Source: Lachnospiraceae bacterium AC2031
GTDB taxonomy: Bacteria > Bacillota > Clostridia > Lachnospirales > Lachnospiraceae
Assembly: GCA_000687975.1 (NCBI GenBank)
Contig: JIAB01000001.1
Span: forward strand, 310,001 to 374,000
DNA: 64,000 nucleotides
Direction: 5' to 3'
The notes under the pieces are model-generated. The model saw nothing but the letters and a program-made list of their open reading frames with translations. It did not search any database and was not told the DNA's origin. This document shows, in pieces, positions 28,532 to 37,322 of the stretch. A program made the translations under genes and the position numbers. Positions within the stretch are counted from its first letter, which is position 1. Each line of letters starts with the position of its first letter.

Positions 28532-29127
28532 TAAGTTGGTACCTCTATGCCAGCTTCAGCTTCAGCCTGTTTTCTAAAGTCTTCAATCTTTTCAGGTGAA
28601 ATATCAGGCAGTTCATCCATTGACGAAATACCGAAGCATCTAAGAAAATCATCTGTTGTTCCAAACAGTATAGGATGACCTGGCGCATCAAGTCGTCCAA
28701 CTTCACAGATGAGATTATATTCAACCAGCTTATTAACTGCATGGTTACAGGATACTCCTCTAATCTTCTCTATCTCAGCTCTTGTAACCGGCTGTTTATA
28801 AGCAACAATAGATAGAGTTTCAAGAATAACATCTGTAAGACTATGCTTCTTTGGCATATTTACGATCTTCGCAAGAACATCATAGTATTCATTCTTTGTG
28901 CAGAGCTGATACTTTCCATCCAGCTCAATAAGATGAATTCCTCTTTCTTCTATCTCATATCCTGCCTTTAATTCTTCTATTGCAGCATTAAACTCTTTCT
29001 TACCAAGAGGTTCTTCTTCTGTACCAAGAGCAGCCATAAGTTTTGTTCCTTCTACAGCACTACCTGTTGCAAAAAGAATAGCCTCAATAGCAGATTTTAT
29101 ATTTACCTGTGACTGTGTATCACTCAT
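28531..29127 (-). CDS. scpB: Segregation and condensation protein B
   Basis: 198 residues from ATG 29127, chosen over the frame to 29139 because GGAGGAAAC stands directly upstream. Winged-helix kleisin-associated protein of the SMC-ScpA-ScpB condensin. The first winged helix begins IKSAIEAILFATG (about 10-22) and the second includes LSIVAYKQPVTRAEIEKIRG (about 105-124), a family hallmark; VGRLDAPGHPILFGTT follows. Downstream of scpA with a 59-bp gap containing an imperfect hairpin. The SMC partner is at 10.9-14.5 kb in the same window. Confidence 0.95.
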   Translation of the reverse strand: MSDTQSQVNIKSAIEAILFATGSAVEGTKLMAALGTEEEPLGKKEFNAAIEELKAGYEIEERGIHLIELDGKYQLCTKNEYYDVLAKIVNMPKKHSLTDVILETLSIVAYKQPVTRAEIEKIRGVSCNHAVNKLVEYNLICEVGRLDAPGHPILFGTTDDFLRCFGISSMDELPDISPEKIEDFRKQAEAEAGIEVPT

Positions 29128-29138
29128 TGTTTCCTCCA

Positions 29139-29182
29139 AATGAGTCAGCCCCCTATCAGGAAACCAAGTTCAGCGACTCATT
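29139..29182 (-). other. Hairpin upstream of the scpB start
   Basis: Perfect arms aatgagtc (29139-29146) and gactcatt (29175-29182) with a 28-base loop, abutting the GGAGG of scpB. Could modulate scpB translation relative to scpA; no U tract, so not a simple terminator. Confidence 0.4.
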
Positions 29183-29186
29183 ATTT

Positions 29187-29933
29187 TTATTCTAGAGAAT
29201 CGATCAAGATATCTCCAAACATTTCTTCCTGTCTGATAAGAAGAACTCCTGACTTCATAAGCTCAAGTATGGCAAGGAACGAAACGATTATGTTGATCTT
29301 TCCTCGTTTAGAACCAAGCAGAGTCTTAAAGTTGATACTTCTAAGACCTCTTACCTCATTACGGATCTCAACCATCTTATCCTCGAGTCTGATTTCTTCT
29401 CTTGTGATAGTACCGAATTTGCTTCGTACGGGGTCAACTCGGTCTATCTCTCTTCGAAGCAGAGTCTTGAAGATTTCATTTAACTTCTGCATCGTAAGAT
29501 CACCAATAAGTTCAGCAGGATCCACTTCTTCTTTTACCTGCTTTACTTCTTTAGGAATAGTCGGTTCTTTAAAATATGCATTTGCAGCATCTATAGACAT
29601 ATCCTTAAGCTCGCTAGAAGCATACTTGTACATCTTGTACTCCAGCAGGCTCTTAACCAGTTCAGCTCTAGGATCTTCCTCTTCTTCCTCTTCAGTTTCC
29701 TCTTTAGGAAGAAGCATCTTGGACTTTATGGATATCAGAGTTGCGGCCATAACGAGAAACTCACTCATTACATCCATATTTTCCTCTTCCATCTTATCCA
29801 GATAATCAAGATACTGTTCAGTAATCTCAACAATAGGTATATCGAATATATTAAATTTGTTCTTTTCAATCAGATGCAGAAGAAGGTCAAGAGGGCCTTC
29901 AAAAACATCTAACTTAAGATCAAGCTTTTCCAT
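29187..29933 (-). CDS. scpA: Segregation and condensation protein A
   Basis: 248 residues from ATG 29933; a TTG at 29936 would add one residue. Kleisin subunit bridging the SMC heads. The N-terminal domain shows LDVFEGPLDLLLHLIEKNKF (about 7-26) and VMAATLISIKSKMLLP (about 61-76), both diagnostic. A Glu-rich stretch (EETEEEEEEDPRAELVKSLL) follows, and the C-terminal winged helix includes VSFLAILELMKSGVLLIRQEE. Follows gpsA by 33 bp. Confidence 0.95.
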   Translation of the reverse strand: MEKLDLKLDVFEGPLDLLLHLIEKNKFNIFDIPIVEITEQYLDYLDKMEEENMDVMSEFLVMAATLISIKSKMLLPKEETEEEEEEDPRAELVKSLLEYKMYKYASSELKDMSIDAANAYFKEPTIPKEVKQVKEEVDPAELIGDLTMQKLNEIFKTLLRREIDRVDPVRSKFGTITREEIRLEDKMVEIRNEVRGLRSINFKTLLGSKRGKINIIVSFLAILELMKSGVLLIRQEEMFGDILIDSLE

Positions 29934-29969
29934 CAAACAATTGCTTCAACACTTAGTAACAAAATGCTA

Positions 29970-30980
29970 CTAATTATTCCAAGTAAGTGAAGAAGCCTCC
30001 TTTTTTTTGTCTCTTGTAATGAGGTCACGAAGAGCATCTTTTGCTGAAAGTCCATCAAAGAGAACCTTATTTACATGCTCTACGATAGGCATCTCAACAT
30101 CATACTTATTAGAAAGCGCCAGAGCAGCCTTTGCACTGTAAACGCCTTCAACTACCATCTTTACCTCATCCATAGCTTCCTGGTAAGTCTTACCCTGTCC
30201 CATAAGGAAGCCAGCTCTTCTATTACGACTGTGCTGTGATGCACAAGTAACTATCAGATCACCTGTACCTGACAGACCAGAAAATGTCTCAGGCTTTCCA
30301 CCCATTGCAACACCAAGGTTTGACATTTCATGAATACCTCTAGTAATAAGGGCAGCCTTTGTATTATCTCCACAACCAAGTCCATCAGCGATACCAGCTG
30401 CAAGAGCAATAACATTCTTAATAGCTCCGCCAAGCTCGATACCTATCACATCAGGGCTTGTATATACTCTGAAGAAATCAGACATAAATGTATCCTGAAC
30501 TGTTCTGGCAAGAGCTCTATCATCTGCTCCAACAACAACTGTGGTAGGAAGACATTTTCCTACTTCCTCTGCGTGGCTTGGTCCAGAAAGAACAGCAATC
30601 TGTGCCTGTGGAATTTCTTCCTTGATAACCTCTGAAAGTCTCTTAAGAGATGATTCCTCGATACCCTTTGCAACGTTTACGATGATTTCATTTTCTGTGA
30701 TATATGGACTGGCAGTCTTTGCTGTACTTCTAACAAATGGTGAAGGAACAGCCATAACAACCATATCCTTTTCCTTAAGTGCAGTCTCAATATCTGTTGT
30801 ATAATCAACTGTGCCTGGAAGCATTACTCCTGGAAGTTTTGTCTTATGCTGAGAAAACTCCTTCAGCATAGATATTTCTTCAGGATCTATAGACCAGACA
30901 GTCATTTCATGTCCATTTAAAGCAAGCAGCTTTGTTAGTGCAATACCCCAACTACCTGCACCAAGCATACAAATCTTCAT
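29970..30980 (-). CDS. gpsA: Glycerol-3-phosphate dehydrogenase [NAD(P)+]
   Basis: 336 residues. Reduces dihydroxyacetone phosphate to sn-glycerol-3-phosphate, the backbone acylated by PlsY just upstream. N-terminal Rossmann motif MLGAGSWGIALTKLLALNGH (about 4-23), NVAKGIEE (about 105), AVLSGPSHAEEV (about 132), and the catalytic segment GIELGGAIKNVIALAAGIADG (lysine in IKN, about 186-203). GAGGTAATACT precedes ATG 30980. Together with plsX and plsY it covers the first steps of phospholipid synthesis in this window. Confidence 0.97.
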   Translation of the reverse strand: MKICMLGAGSWGIALTKLLALNGHEMTVWSIDPEEISMLKEFSQHKTKLPGVMLPGTVDYTTDIETALKEKDMVVMAVPSPFVRSTAKTASPYITENEIIVNVAKGIEESSLKRLSEVIKEEIPQAQIAVLSGPSHAEEVGKCLPTTVVVGADDRALARTVQDTFMSDFFRVYTSPDVIGIELGGAIKNVIALAAGIADGLGCGDNTKAALITRGIHEMSNLGVAMGGKPETFSGLSGTGDLIVTCASQHSRNRRAGFLMGQGKTYQEAMDEVKMVVEGVYSAKAALALSNKYDVEMPIVEHVNKVLFDGLSAKDALRDLITRDKKKEASSLTWNN

Positions 30981-31020
30981 AGTATTACCTCCTCTTTAGA
31001 AATAATCTAAATCAAATACC

Positions 31021-31698
31021 TTAGATACCTTCTTGTTTCTTAAATCTAAACTTATTCTCTTCATGATTCTTAAGTCTTATGATATTAGCCTTATGTTTAA
31101 AGATTGCAAGAGCAGCAAGAAGCGCAACCATAATAGCTCCTTCAATAAACACTCCTCTGCTGTAAGGATCACTCAGATTGAAACAAGTAAGTCCTAAAAC
31201 AGTCTGAACAATAAAGCCTGTAGCGATACAGATCATAAGAACTATAGATCCAACCGACATATACTTTGTTATAGCAATAGTTCCAATAAAAATAGCCAGA
31301 AGCACAACAATAAAGATAGGATGAAAAAGGCTGGCAGCAAAACCACCGATTGTAGCAATACCCTTACCTCCCTTAAACTTCAGATAAAATGGGAATATGT
31401 GGCCAAGAACCGCACCAAATCCCATATATATCATATAGATGTAATATGTATCTGGATATGTATCCCTCAGCATGAATCTAAGAACCATGCAAGGAACAAA
31501 AGACTTGCAGAAATCACCTATAAAAACTACAAGACCAGCCTTGAAGCCAAGAACTCTAAGAGCATTTGTGGTACCAGAATTACCACTACCATGTTCTTTA
31601 AGATTTGTTCCAGCTAACTTACCATAGATTACACCTGTCTGAAGAAGTCCGAAGCCGTAGCCAAGTACGAGACATATTATCCTATATAAAACAACCAC
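31021..31698 (-). CDS. plsY: Glycerol-3-phosphate acyltransferase PlsY
   Basis: 225 residues, multi-pass membrane enzyme that transfers the acyl group from acyl-phosphate (made by PlsX) to glycerol-3-phosphate. Family motifs: GSGNSGTTNALRVLG (about 37-51), KSFVPCMVLR (motif with the invariant lysine) and FKGGKGIATIGG (about 107). Five hydrophobic spans are visible. Three bp after der, indicating co-transcription and possibly coupled translation. The C-terminal tail is lysine/arginine-rich (ENKFRFKKQEGI). Confidence 0.95.
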   Translation of the reverse strand: MVVLYRIICLVLGYGFGLLQTGVIYGKLAGTNLKEHGSGNSGTTNALRVLGFKAGLVVFIGDFCKSFVPCMVLRFMLRDTYPDTYYIYMIYMGFGAVLGHIFPFYLKFKGGKGIATIGGFAASLFHPIFIVVLLAIFIGTIAITKYMSVGSIVLMICIATGFIVQTVLGLTCFNLSDPYSRGVFIEGAIMVALLAALAIFKHKANIIRLKNHEENKFRFKKQEGI

Positions 31699-31701
31699 TT
31701 C

Positions 31702-33024
31702 TTACTTCTCCTTCCTTTCGCGAAGTATAATCTTTATAGGTGTTCCTGTGAAGAGAAAAGCCTCTCTGAGCTTATTCTCGATATATCTAATATAAGAAAA
31801 ATGGGCCAACTCCTTGCTGTTAACGAAGAGCACAAATGTTGGCGGCTTAACCGAAACCTGAGTAATATAGAACAGTTTCAGTCTCTTACCCTTATCATTA
31901 GGTGGTTCGTTCTCAGCAACAGCATCCGTTAAGATTTCATTTAGCACACCAGTCTGAATTCTCATGCAGCTGTACTGTTCAACCATATCAATAGTATCAA
32001 AGAGCTTAGGCAGTCTCTGACCTGTAAGGGCGGAGACAAATAGCATCTCAGCGTAAGGCATATAAGCAAGCTTGTTGCGAATATCCTTCTTCATCTTATT
32101 CATAGTATTGGTATCTTTCTCAATAAGATCCCATTTGTTCACAACGATGATCATACCCTTGCCGCGCTCATGAGCGATACCAGCAATCTTTGCATCCTGA
32201 TCAGTAACGCCTTCCTCTGCATCAATAAGAAGAACTGCAATATCACAGCGTTCAACTGCAGCAACCGTTCTTATAATACTAAAGCGCTCTATCTCATCTT
32301 TGATCTTACTCTTTCGACGTAGACCAGCAGTATCGATAAAGATGTACTCACGACCGTTACGCTTGATCTTTGTATCGATAGCATCTCTTGTTGTACCAGC
32401 AATATCTGAAACGATAAGTCTGTCAGTACCAAGAAGCTTATTGATCATTGATGACTTACCTGTATTAGGTTTTCCTATAACTGCGATTCTAGGAATATCC
32501 TCAGGCTCCTCATCAAGAGTTTCTTCAGGGAATTCTGCCACAACCTTTTCAAGCATGTCGCCGATACCAAGTCTGTTGGCAGCAGAAATAGGCATAGGAT
32601 CACCTATACCCAGATTATAGAACTCATATACATAGCTCTCAAACTTTTCAAAGCTGTCAGCCTTATTTACAGCAAGAACAACAGGTTTCTTAGATCTTCT
32701 AAGCATATCTGCAACCTGCATATCAGAAGCTGTCACACCATCTCTGACATCTGTAAGAAAGATTATTACATCGGCAGTCTCTATAGCAATCTCAGCCTGT
32801 TCTCTCATAGAACGCATGATGATATCATCAGACTTAGGTTCTATACCGCCTGTATCAACTATTGTAAAATTATGATTAAGCCACTCGACGTCAGCATAAA
32901 TCCTGTCTCTTGTTACTCCAGGTGTATCCTTAACTATCGCCAGTCTCTCACCTGCCAGCATATTAAAGAGTGTAGATTTACCAACATTAGGACGTCCTAC
33001 TATGGCAACGATTTTCTTAGCCAT
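31702..33024 (-). CDS. der: Ribosome-assembly GTPase Der (EngA)
   Basis: 440 residues. Two tandem GTPase domains: [14 protein letters not shown] (about 10), DTGGI, NKAD in the first, and [16 protein letters not shown] (about 185), [14 protein letters not shown] in the second; a C-terminal KH-like domain binds rRNA. Essential for 50S assembly. First gene of the der-plsY-gpsA-scpA-scpB unit; a TAAAAT -10 element about 45 bases before the ATG may be its promoter. Confidence 0.97.
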   Translation of the reverse strand: MAKKIVAIVGRPNVGKSTLFNMLAGERLAIVKDTPGVTRDRIYADVEWLNHNFTIVDTGGIEPKSDDIIMRSMREQAEIAIETADVIIFLTDVRDGVTASDMQVADMLRRSKKPVVLAVNKADSFEKFESYVYEFYNLGIGDPMPISAANRLGIGDMLEKVVAEFPEETLDEEPEDIPRIAVIGKPNTGKSSMINKLLGTDRLIVSDIAGTTRDAIDTKIKRNGREYIFIDTAGLRRKSKIKDEIERFSIIRTVAAVERCDIAVLLIDAEEGVTDQDAKIAGIAHERGKGMIIVVNKWDLIEKDTNTMNKMKKDIRNKLAYMPYAEMLFVSALTGQRLPKLFDTIDMVEQYSCMRIQTGVLNEILTDAVAENEPPNDKGKRLKLFYITQVSVKPPTFVLFVNSKELAHFSYIRYIENKLREAFLFTGTPIKIILRERKEK

Positions 33025-33135
33025 TTCATTTTCCTAACTATAAAAATTAACCTACTTCCACAATTTAGGTATTTTACCATAAACTCTTTCTTTTTGAAAG
33101 TACTTATATACATGTCAACATTTACTAAAAGCACC
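33025..33135 (-). promoter_or_regulatory. Region upstream of der
   Basis: A 111-bp gap. On the minus strand a TAAAAT hexamer (-10 like) is preceded 17 bases upstream by a weak TTTCAA, and a TTGACA lies further upstream without a matching -10. Promoter assignment is tentative. Confidence 0.35.
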
Positions 33136-33483
33136 CTAAAATGCATTCTTAATATGTGTGATTTTCTCTCCAAGTACGCCAACCGCATCAAACCTTATAC
33201 TTGTTTTCTCTATGTCATACCCTTTATCTCGTAGATAATAGAGGGCCGCATTTCTTATTCTTTTTATCTTACTGGCAGTAATCGACTCCAGCGGATCTCC
33301 CGCACGACCGGAAGAACGATACTTAACCTCAACAAAGACGAGGTCCCTCGCATCCTGAGCAACCACATCAATCTCAGAATACCTGGTTCTGTAATTCATC
33401 TCCAGAATTACATATCCCTCGTCTCTTAGATAGTCAGCAACTATTCTTTCCCATTTAGTTCCTAAACTTCTTTTGTTCTCCAT
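33136..33483 (-). CDS. yraN: YraN family protein (UPF0102)
   Basis: 115 residues. Small nuclease-like fold with the conserved GTKWERIVADYLRDEGYVIL (about 7-26), RTRYSEIDVVAQD and LVFVEVKYRSSGR; the E-x-D...ExK arrangement is that of restriction-endonuclease-like Holliday-junction-resolvase folds. Function not established. Six bp after rnhB, the frequent partner of yraN in Firmicutes. The gap of 111 bp separates it from der. Confidence 0.93.
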   Translation of the reverse strand: MENKRSLGTKWERIVADYLRDEGYVILEMNYRTRYSEIDVVAQDARDLVFVEVKYRSSGRAGDPLESITASKIKRIRNAALYYLRDKGYDIEKTSIRFDAVGVLGEKITHIKNAF

Positions 33484-33489
33484 AACCCT

Positions 33490-34287
33490 CTATACGAAAT
33501 TCTTAATGAAGGATCTACGATGTATTTCACAAGGTCCAATACTTTTAATAGCCTCAATATGCTTAGCAGAACCATACCCCTTATTGCGGGCAAAGCCATA
33601 TTCTGGATAAGTCTTATCATATTCATCCATCATCCTGTCTCTGGTTACTTTAGCCACAATACTGGCAGCTGCAATTGATACAGATTTAGCATCTCCCTTA
33701 ACAATACCAACCTGCTTGATATCAATACCAGGAATTCTAAATGCATCAACAAGAATAAGATTAGGAGAAGGATCAAGTCCAAACACGCTATCCTTCATAG
33801 AACTCATATCTGCATCTGATATTCCGCACTCATCAATATACTCAGCACTTCTCATTCCGACAGCATAAGCCACCGCATGCTCCAGGATAACATCATATAG
33901 TTCCTCACGTCTCTTCTCAGGCACCTGTTTAGAATCATTAAGATAAGGAATGACAAGGTCCTTAGGAAGAATAACAGCCGCAGTCACAATAGGACCAGCA
34001 AGAGGACCTCGTCCAACTTCATCAACGCCACAAATAAACTCAGCCTCATCCGCATACTTTCTTTCAAAGAACATCATATCTTCAACTCTTGCTATTTCTT
34101 TTTCAAGTGCTGTCTTCTGCTTTTCTGCCTGAGCAACAGCAGTTTTAACACCTGTTCTATCATCAGACGAGTATTGAGCTATATACTCTGCGTATTTCTG
34201 AATCTTATTGTTATACTCCATAAGTCCCAAAGAACCTATAGCTTTCAGCTTATCTTTAATTACACCAATCTTCTCTGCATCACTCAT
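33490..34287 (-). CDS. rnhB: Ribonuclease HII
   Basis: 265 residues. Removes ribonucleotides from DNA and RNA primers. The catalytic domain starts at about residue 88 with ICGVDEVGRGPLAGPIVTAA (Asp-Glu of the DEDD set), then LILVDAF (about 183) and GDAKSVSIAAASIVAKVTRD. The N-terminal 85 residues form a helical extension also seen in the long B. subtilis-type enzyme. Transcribed separately from the lepB gene upstream, which ends in a terminator. Confidence 0.95.
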   Translation of the reverse strand: MSDAEKIGVIKDKLKAIGSLGLMEYNNKIQKYAEYIAQYSSDDRTGVKTAVAQAEKQKTALEKEIARVEDMMFFERKYADEAEFICGVDEVGRGPLAGPIVTAAVILPKDLVIPYLNDSKQVPEKRREELYDVILEHAVAYAVGMRSAEYIDECGISDADMSSMKDSVFGLDPSPNLILVDAFRIPGIDIKQVGIVKGDAKSVSIAAASIVAKVTRDRMMDEYDKTYPEYGFARNKGYGSAKHIEAIKSIGPCEIHRRSFIKNFV

Positions 34288-34317
34288 ACTTTCACCTCAC
34301 GTCATAACAAATTATAG

Positions 34318-34351
34318 AATAAAAGCATCCACAATACTGGATGCTTTTATA
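34318..34351 (-). terminator. Terminator after lepB (34.4 kb)
   Basis: Perfect stem aaaagcatcc / ggatgctttt (34321-34330 with 34339-34348), eight-base loop, with T residues on the minus strand. Confidence 0.85.
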
Positions 34352-34368
34352 TTAGTCAAAATATTAAT

Positions 34369-35235
34369 TTACTTATCTATCTTTCCGAACTTACTAAATG
34401 GTGTAAGTCTGAATACCGCTTTACCGATAATATCCTTCTTATTGATATCACCTACGTCAGCCCATCTACTGTCTCGGCTGTCATTACGGTTATCACCAAG
34501 AACAAAGTATTCATCTGGTCCAAGAGTATGAGGTTCACTGGCAGTACCGCTATCTACCATGATCTCACGTCCGTAACTCTCGCTAAGAACCTGGCCATCG
34601 ATTATGATACTTCCATCAGGACCAATCTGTACTGTCTCACCAGGAAGACCAATAACTCTCTTGATGTAGTAAACATCCTGTCCCTGATAAGGGAATACGA
34701 TAACATCAAATCTCTTTGGATCAGAGAAATGATATGTCAGCTTGTCAATCCATAAGTTGTCACCATCCTGAAGTGTAGTCTCCATAGAATGGCCATGAAC
34801 TGTTGTTCTCTGACCTACAAATGTGATAATGCAGTAGCATATCATTATGATGACACCAATATAGATAATAAGACTAAGCAATTCCTTTACTATATTGACT
34901 TCTTCCTTGTTTTTCTTTTTCTTTACTTTCTTGTAATCAGGATTATAATCCTCTTCATCGTAAAGATCTTCATCAGTTGTATCTGTATTTACATCTGTAT
35001 CATCAGTTGATACATCTTTTGTCTTATCTGAATCTATATCAGAACCAGTTTCAGCAGTTTCTGAATCAGAAGAACTCTCTTCTTTCTTCGGACCTTTCTT
35101 AGCCAACTTTTCAGCCTTCTTTCTGTCCTTTTCTTCCTGCTTCTTCTGTCTCTTTAATTCTTTCTCGTCTTCATAACTCATTTCCTCTGCCCACTTGGCA
35201 AAGTCAGAACGCTTATCTTCAGAATCGAATGGCAT
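34369..35235 (-). CDS. lepB: Signal peptidase I with a long acidic/basic N-terminal region
   Basis: 288 residues. The catalytic domain carries HGHSMETTLQDGD (nucleophile serine about residue 144) and YYIKRVIGLPGETVQIG (general-base lysine about 187), with GDNRNDSRDSRW near the end. A single membrane span lies at about 115-137. The first 110 residues are unusual: a run of K/E/D/S/T-rich sequence (KKQEEKDRKKAEKLAKK, then SDSETAETGSDIDSDK) in the cytoplasm before the span. Cleaves signal peptides of secreted proteins, of which this window has many. Downstream of rbgA and of a second signal peptidase. Confidence 0.95.
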   Translation of the reverse strand: MPFDSEDKRSDFAKWAEEMSYEDEKELKRQKKQEEKDRKKAEKLAKKGPKKEESSSDSETAETGSDIDSDKTKDVSTDDTDVNTDTTDEDLYDEEDYNPDYKKVKKKKNKEEVNIVKELLSLIIYIGVIIMICYCIITFVGQRTTVHGHSMETTLQDGDNLWIDKLTYHFSDPKRFDVIVFPYQGQDVYYIKRVIGLPGETVQIGPDGSIIIDGQVLSESYGREIMVDSGTASEPHTLGPDEYFVLGDNRNDSRDSRWADVGDINKKDIIGKAVFRLTPFSKFGKIDK

Positions 35236-35252
35236 AACGTCATCTCCTCATA

Positions 35253-36107
35253 TTATTCAATGTTAGTTGGCTTCTCAAGAGATATTCTGCCCAGCTTGCC
35301 CGATCTGAAGTCATCAAGTATGAGCCTGCACGCCTTATCCGTGTCAATCTCGCCGCCTTTTTTTATGCATTTCTTATTTTCTGCAATTTTATATAGGAGT
35401 TCTTCTGAATCCCCCAACTCTTCTATAATATACCTATCCTTAAGTATATTGCAATAATTATCTTTTAGAAAATCCAGAAACTTTAGAGTAACCTCATGAA
35501 GCTGTAGGATATTGTCATTTATAGAACCAATAAACGCTATTCTCAGACCAATCTCCTGACTTTCGAACTTAGGCCAAAGGATTCCAGGAGTATCAAGAAG
35601 ATTCACATCTTTAGAGATTCTGATCCACTGATTTCCCCTTGTAACGCCAGGTTTATTGCCTGTCTTAGCTGTAGCTTTTCCCACATAAGAATTGATAAAT
35701 GTAGACTTACCAACATTAGGAATACCGCAGACCATAGCCTTAAGAGGTCTAGGCGCAACAATACCGCGTCTTCTATCACGCTCTATCTTATCCTTACAAA
35801 CCGTCTTAACAGCATCAGTAACCTTTAGAGTCTCTTTTCTAACTCGGCTGTCCATCTTAAGAACCATAAAGCCAAGCTTCTCGTAATAGTCCACCCAAAG
35901 CTTAGTAACTGCAGGATCCGCCATATCCACTTTATTCATAATTATTATTCGTTTTTTTCCAGAAGCGAGCGTATCAATATCAGGATTCTTACTGCTAAAT
36001 GGAATTCTCGCATCTACGAGTTCGATGATAACATCGCAGAGCTTTATATCCTCCTGCATCTTACGTCTCGCACCCGTCATATGACCGGGATACCAGTTAA
36101 TATCCAT
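35253..36107 (-). CDS. rbgA: Ribosome biogenesis GTPase RbgA (YlqF)
   Basis: 284 residues. Circularly permuted GTPase of 50S assembly: the G4 motif IMNKVD (about 56-61) precedes G1 GIPNVGKSTFINSYVG (about 129-144) and G3 DTPGILWP (about 174). The N-terminus MDINWYPGHMTGARRKM is the family signature. Lies between two lepB genes, a classic rplS-lepB-rbgA-rnhB order in Firmicutes with an extra signal peptidase. Confidence 0.96.
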   Translation of the reverse strand: MDINWYPGHMTGARRKMQEDIKLCDVIIELVDARIPFSSKNPDIDTLASGKKRIIIMNKVDMADPAVTKLWVDYYEKLGFMVLKMDSRVRKETLKVTDAVKTVCKDKIERDRRRGIVAPRPLKAMVCGIPNVGKSTFINSYVGKATAKTGNKPGVTRGNQWIRISKDVNLLDTPGILWPKFESQEIGLRIAFIGSINDNILQLHEVTLKFLDFLKDNYCNILKDRYIIEELGDSEELLYKIAENKKCIKKGGEIDTDKACRLILDDFRSGKLGRISLEKPTNIE

Positions 36108-36115
36108 ATATCTAC

Positions 36116-36715
36116 CTAATGATAGATATCCCCTCGAGTTTCTTCAGGGAATATCCTGTATATAACCTTTCCTTTTATCTCGGACTTCTGCACATTTCCA
36201 TAATTTATAAATCTGGAATCTTCACTATTGGATGTATTGTCTCCAAGAATGAAATATTCCTCATCCCCCAGTTCTATAGGTTCATCTAGCAAACCCGGGG
36301 AATTAATATATGAAAATGAATAATCATCATTTGTATGCTTACCATTTATAACCAGACGTCCAGCCACTACAGAGATTGTATCTCCAGGGAGTCCAACCAC
36401 CCTCTTGATATCATAGTAGTCATCACTACCAATCCTCTTAATAGCAACCACATCATAACGTCTTATCTTACCAAACTTATATGACAGCTTATTAAGAATA
36501 AGCTCATCACCATCAGATATGGTAGATTCCATAGAAGGACCTGTCATATATACAGTCTGAACGCAGAACGTGACTAAACCATAGCCAAGAACCACAGCTG
36601 CAAACATGATAAAAAGCGTATTAAGTATTAATCTTCCAGTATGCTTCTTATTCACCTTCTCAACATCGGACTTTTTACCGAGAGAAAACGAAGCAGAACC
36701 CTTTCTTTTTTTCAT
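36116..36715 (-). CDS. lepB: Signal peptidase I (second copy)
   Basis: 199 residues. Nucleophile in TGPSMESTISDGD (about residue 59), lysine in YYDIKRVVGLPGDTISV (about 108), and FILGDNTSNSEDSR near the C-terminus; one N-terminal membrane span at about 31-53. Short basic N-terminus, in contrast to the other copy. Eight bp before rbgA. Both copies look catalytically complete, so they may divide substrates; the sequence does not show how. Confidence 0.95.
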   Translation of the reverse strand: MKKRKGSASFSLGKKSDVEKVNKKHTGRLILNTLFIMFAAVVLGYGLVTFCVQTVYMTGPSMESTISDGDELILNKLSYKFGKIRRYDVVAIKRIGSDDYYDIKRVVGLPGDTISVVAGRLVINGKHTNDDYSFSYINSPGLLDEPIELGDEEYFILGDNTSNSEDSRFINYGNVQKSEIKGKVIYRIFPEETRGDIYH

Positions 36716-36734
36716 AGATTATTCTTCCTCATTT

Positions 36735-36768
36735 AAAACAATGACCGGAGCAATAAGCTCCGGTCATA
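36735..36768 (-). terminator. Terminator after rplS
   Basis: Perfect 11-bp GC-rich stem atgaccggagc / gctccggtcat (36741-36751 with 36757-36767), five-base loop, then TGTTTT on minus. lepB lies just downstream, so some read-through may feed it. Confidence 0.8.
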
Positions 36769-36779
36769 GAATTAGAAGT

Positions 36780-37133
36780 TTATTTAACGATTTCCTTAAC
36801 CTTAGCTCTCTTACCAACTCTATCGCGTAAGTAATAAAGCTTAGCACGTCTAGCCTTACCTCTTCTAACTACGTCAACTTTCTCAACGAGTGGAGAGTTA
36901 ACTGGCCATGTCTTCTCAACTCCTACACCGTTAGAATTCTTTCTAACTGTGAATGTCTGTCTTGCTCCGTGACCCTGCATCTTGATTACAGTTCCTTCAA
37001 AGACCTGAATTCTTGACTTCTCACCTTCCTTGATCATAGCTGAAACCTTAACAGTATCACCTACATTGAATGTGAATGGTGTCTCGCGAAGCTGAGCATC
37101 CTCGATGCCCTTGATAATGCTTTCGTAACTCAT
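36780..37133 (-). CDS. rplS: 50S ribosomal protein L19
   Basis: 117 residues from ATG 37133, chosen because GGAGG lies eight bases upstream; the frame to 37148 would overlap that site. Bridges the 30S and 50S subunits. Typical sequence: [20 protein letters not shown] (about 20-39), [17 protein letters not shown] and [19 protein letters not shown]. Monocistronic between two terminators. Confidence 0.97.
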   Translation of the reverse strand: MSYESIIKGIEDAQLRETPFTFNVGDTVKVSAMIKEGEKSRIQVFEGTVIKMQGHGARQTFTVRKNSNGVGVEKTWPVNSPLVEKVDVVRRGKARRAKLYYLRDRVGKRAKVKEIVK

Positions 37134-37139
37134 GGGTAT

Positions 37140-37255
37140 TTCCTCCAAATAAAGATAAATATTTTTAAACGTTCTTTCTATCTAAATGAGTATATCCAAA
37201 AATTATATCTAAATGACATACTCGATACAGCGGACCGTCTAAATCGAACTCAAAT
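37140..37255 (-). promoter_or_regulatory. rplS leader, candidate autoregulatory region
   Basis: About 115 bases between the promoter and L19. The sequence can fold with arms GAGTAT and ATACTC (on minus) and contains two copies of CATTTAGATA, one in the loop and one after the stem. L19 leaders are known in Firmicutes; I cannot confirm that this matches their consensus. Confidence 0.4.
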
Positions 37256-37284
37256 AATATATCATATCAAAAAAAATAAAGCAA
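37256..37284 (-). promoter_or_regulatory. Promoter of rplS
   Basis: TTGCTT (37279-37284), 17-base spacer, TATATT (37256-37261) on minus. The -35 box overlaps the stem of the upstream terminator. Confidence 0.55.
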
Positions 37285-37309
37285 GCACTTTTTAAAAGCG
37301 CTTGCTTTA
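37268..37309 (-). terminator. Terminator after ispH-rpsA
   Basis: Long stem aaagcaagc / gcttgcttt with complementary inner bases and then ATTTTTTTT on the minus strand. Confidence 0.88.
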
Positions 37310-37322
37310 TATAGATTCTTAA

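Noticed and set aside
29140-29805. 221-residue plus-strand frame over scpA
   Set aside because: Antisense shadow; serine/leucine-rich without motifs, while scpA on minus has full family signatures.
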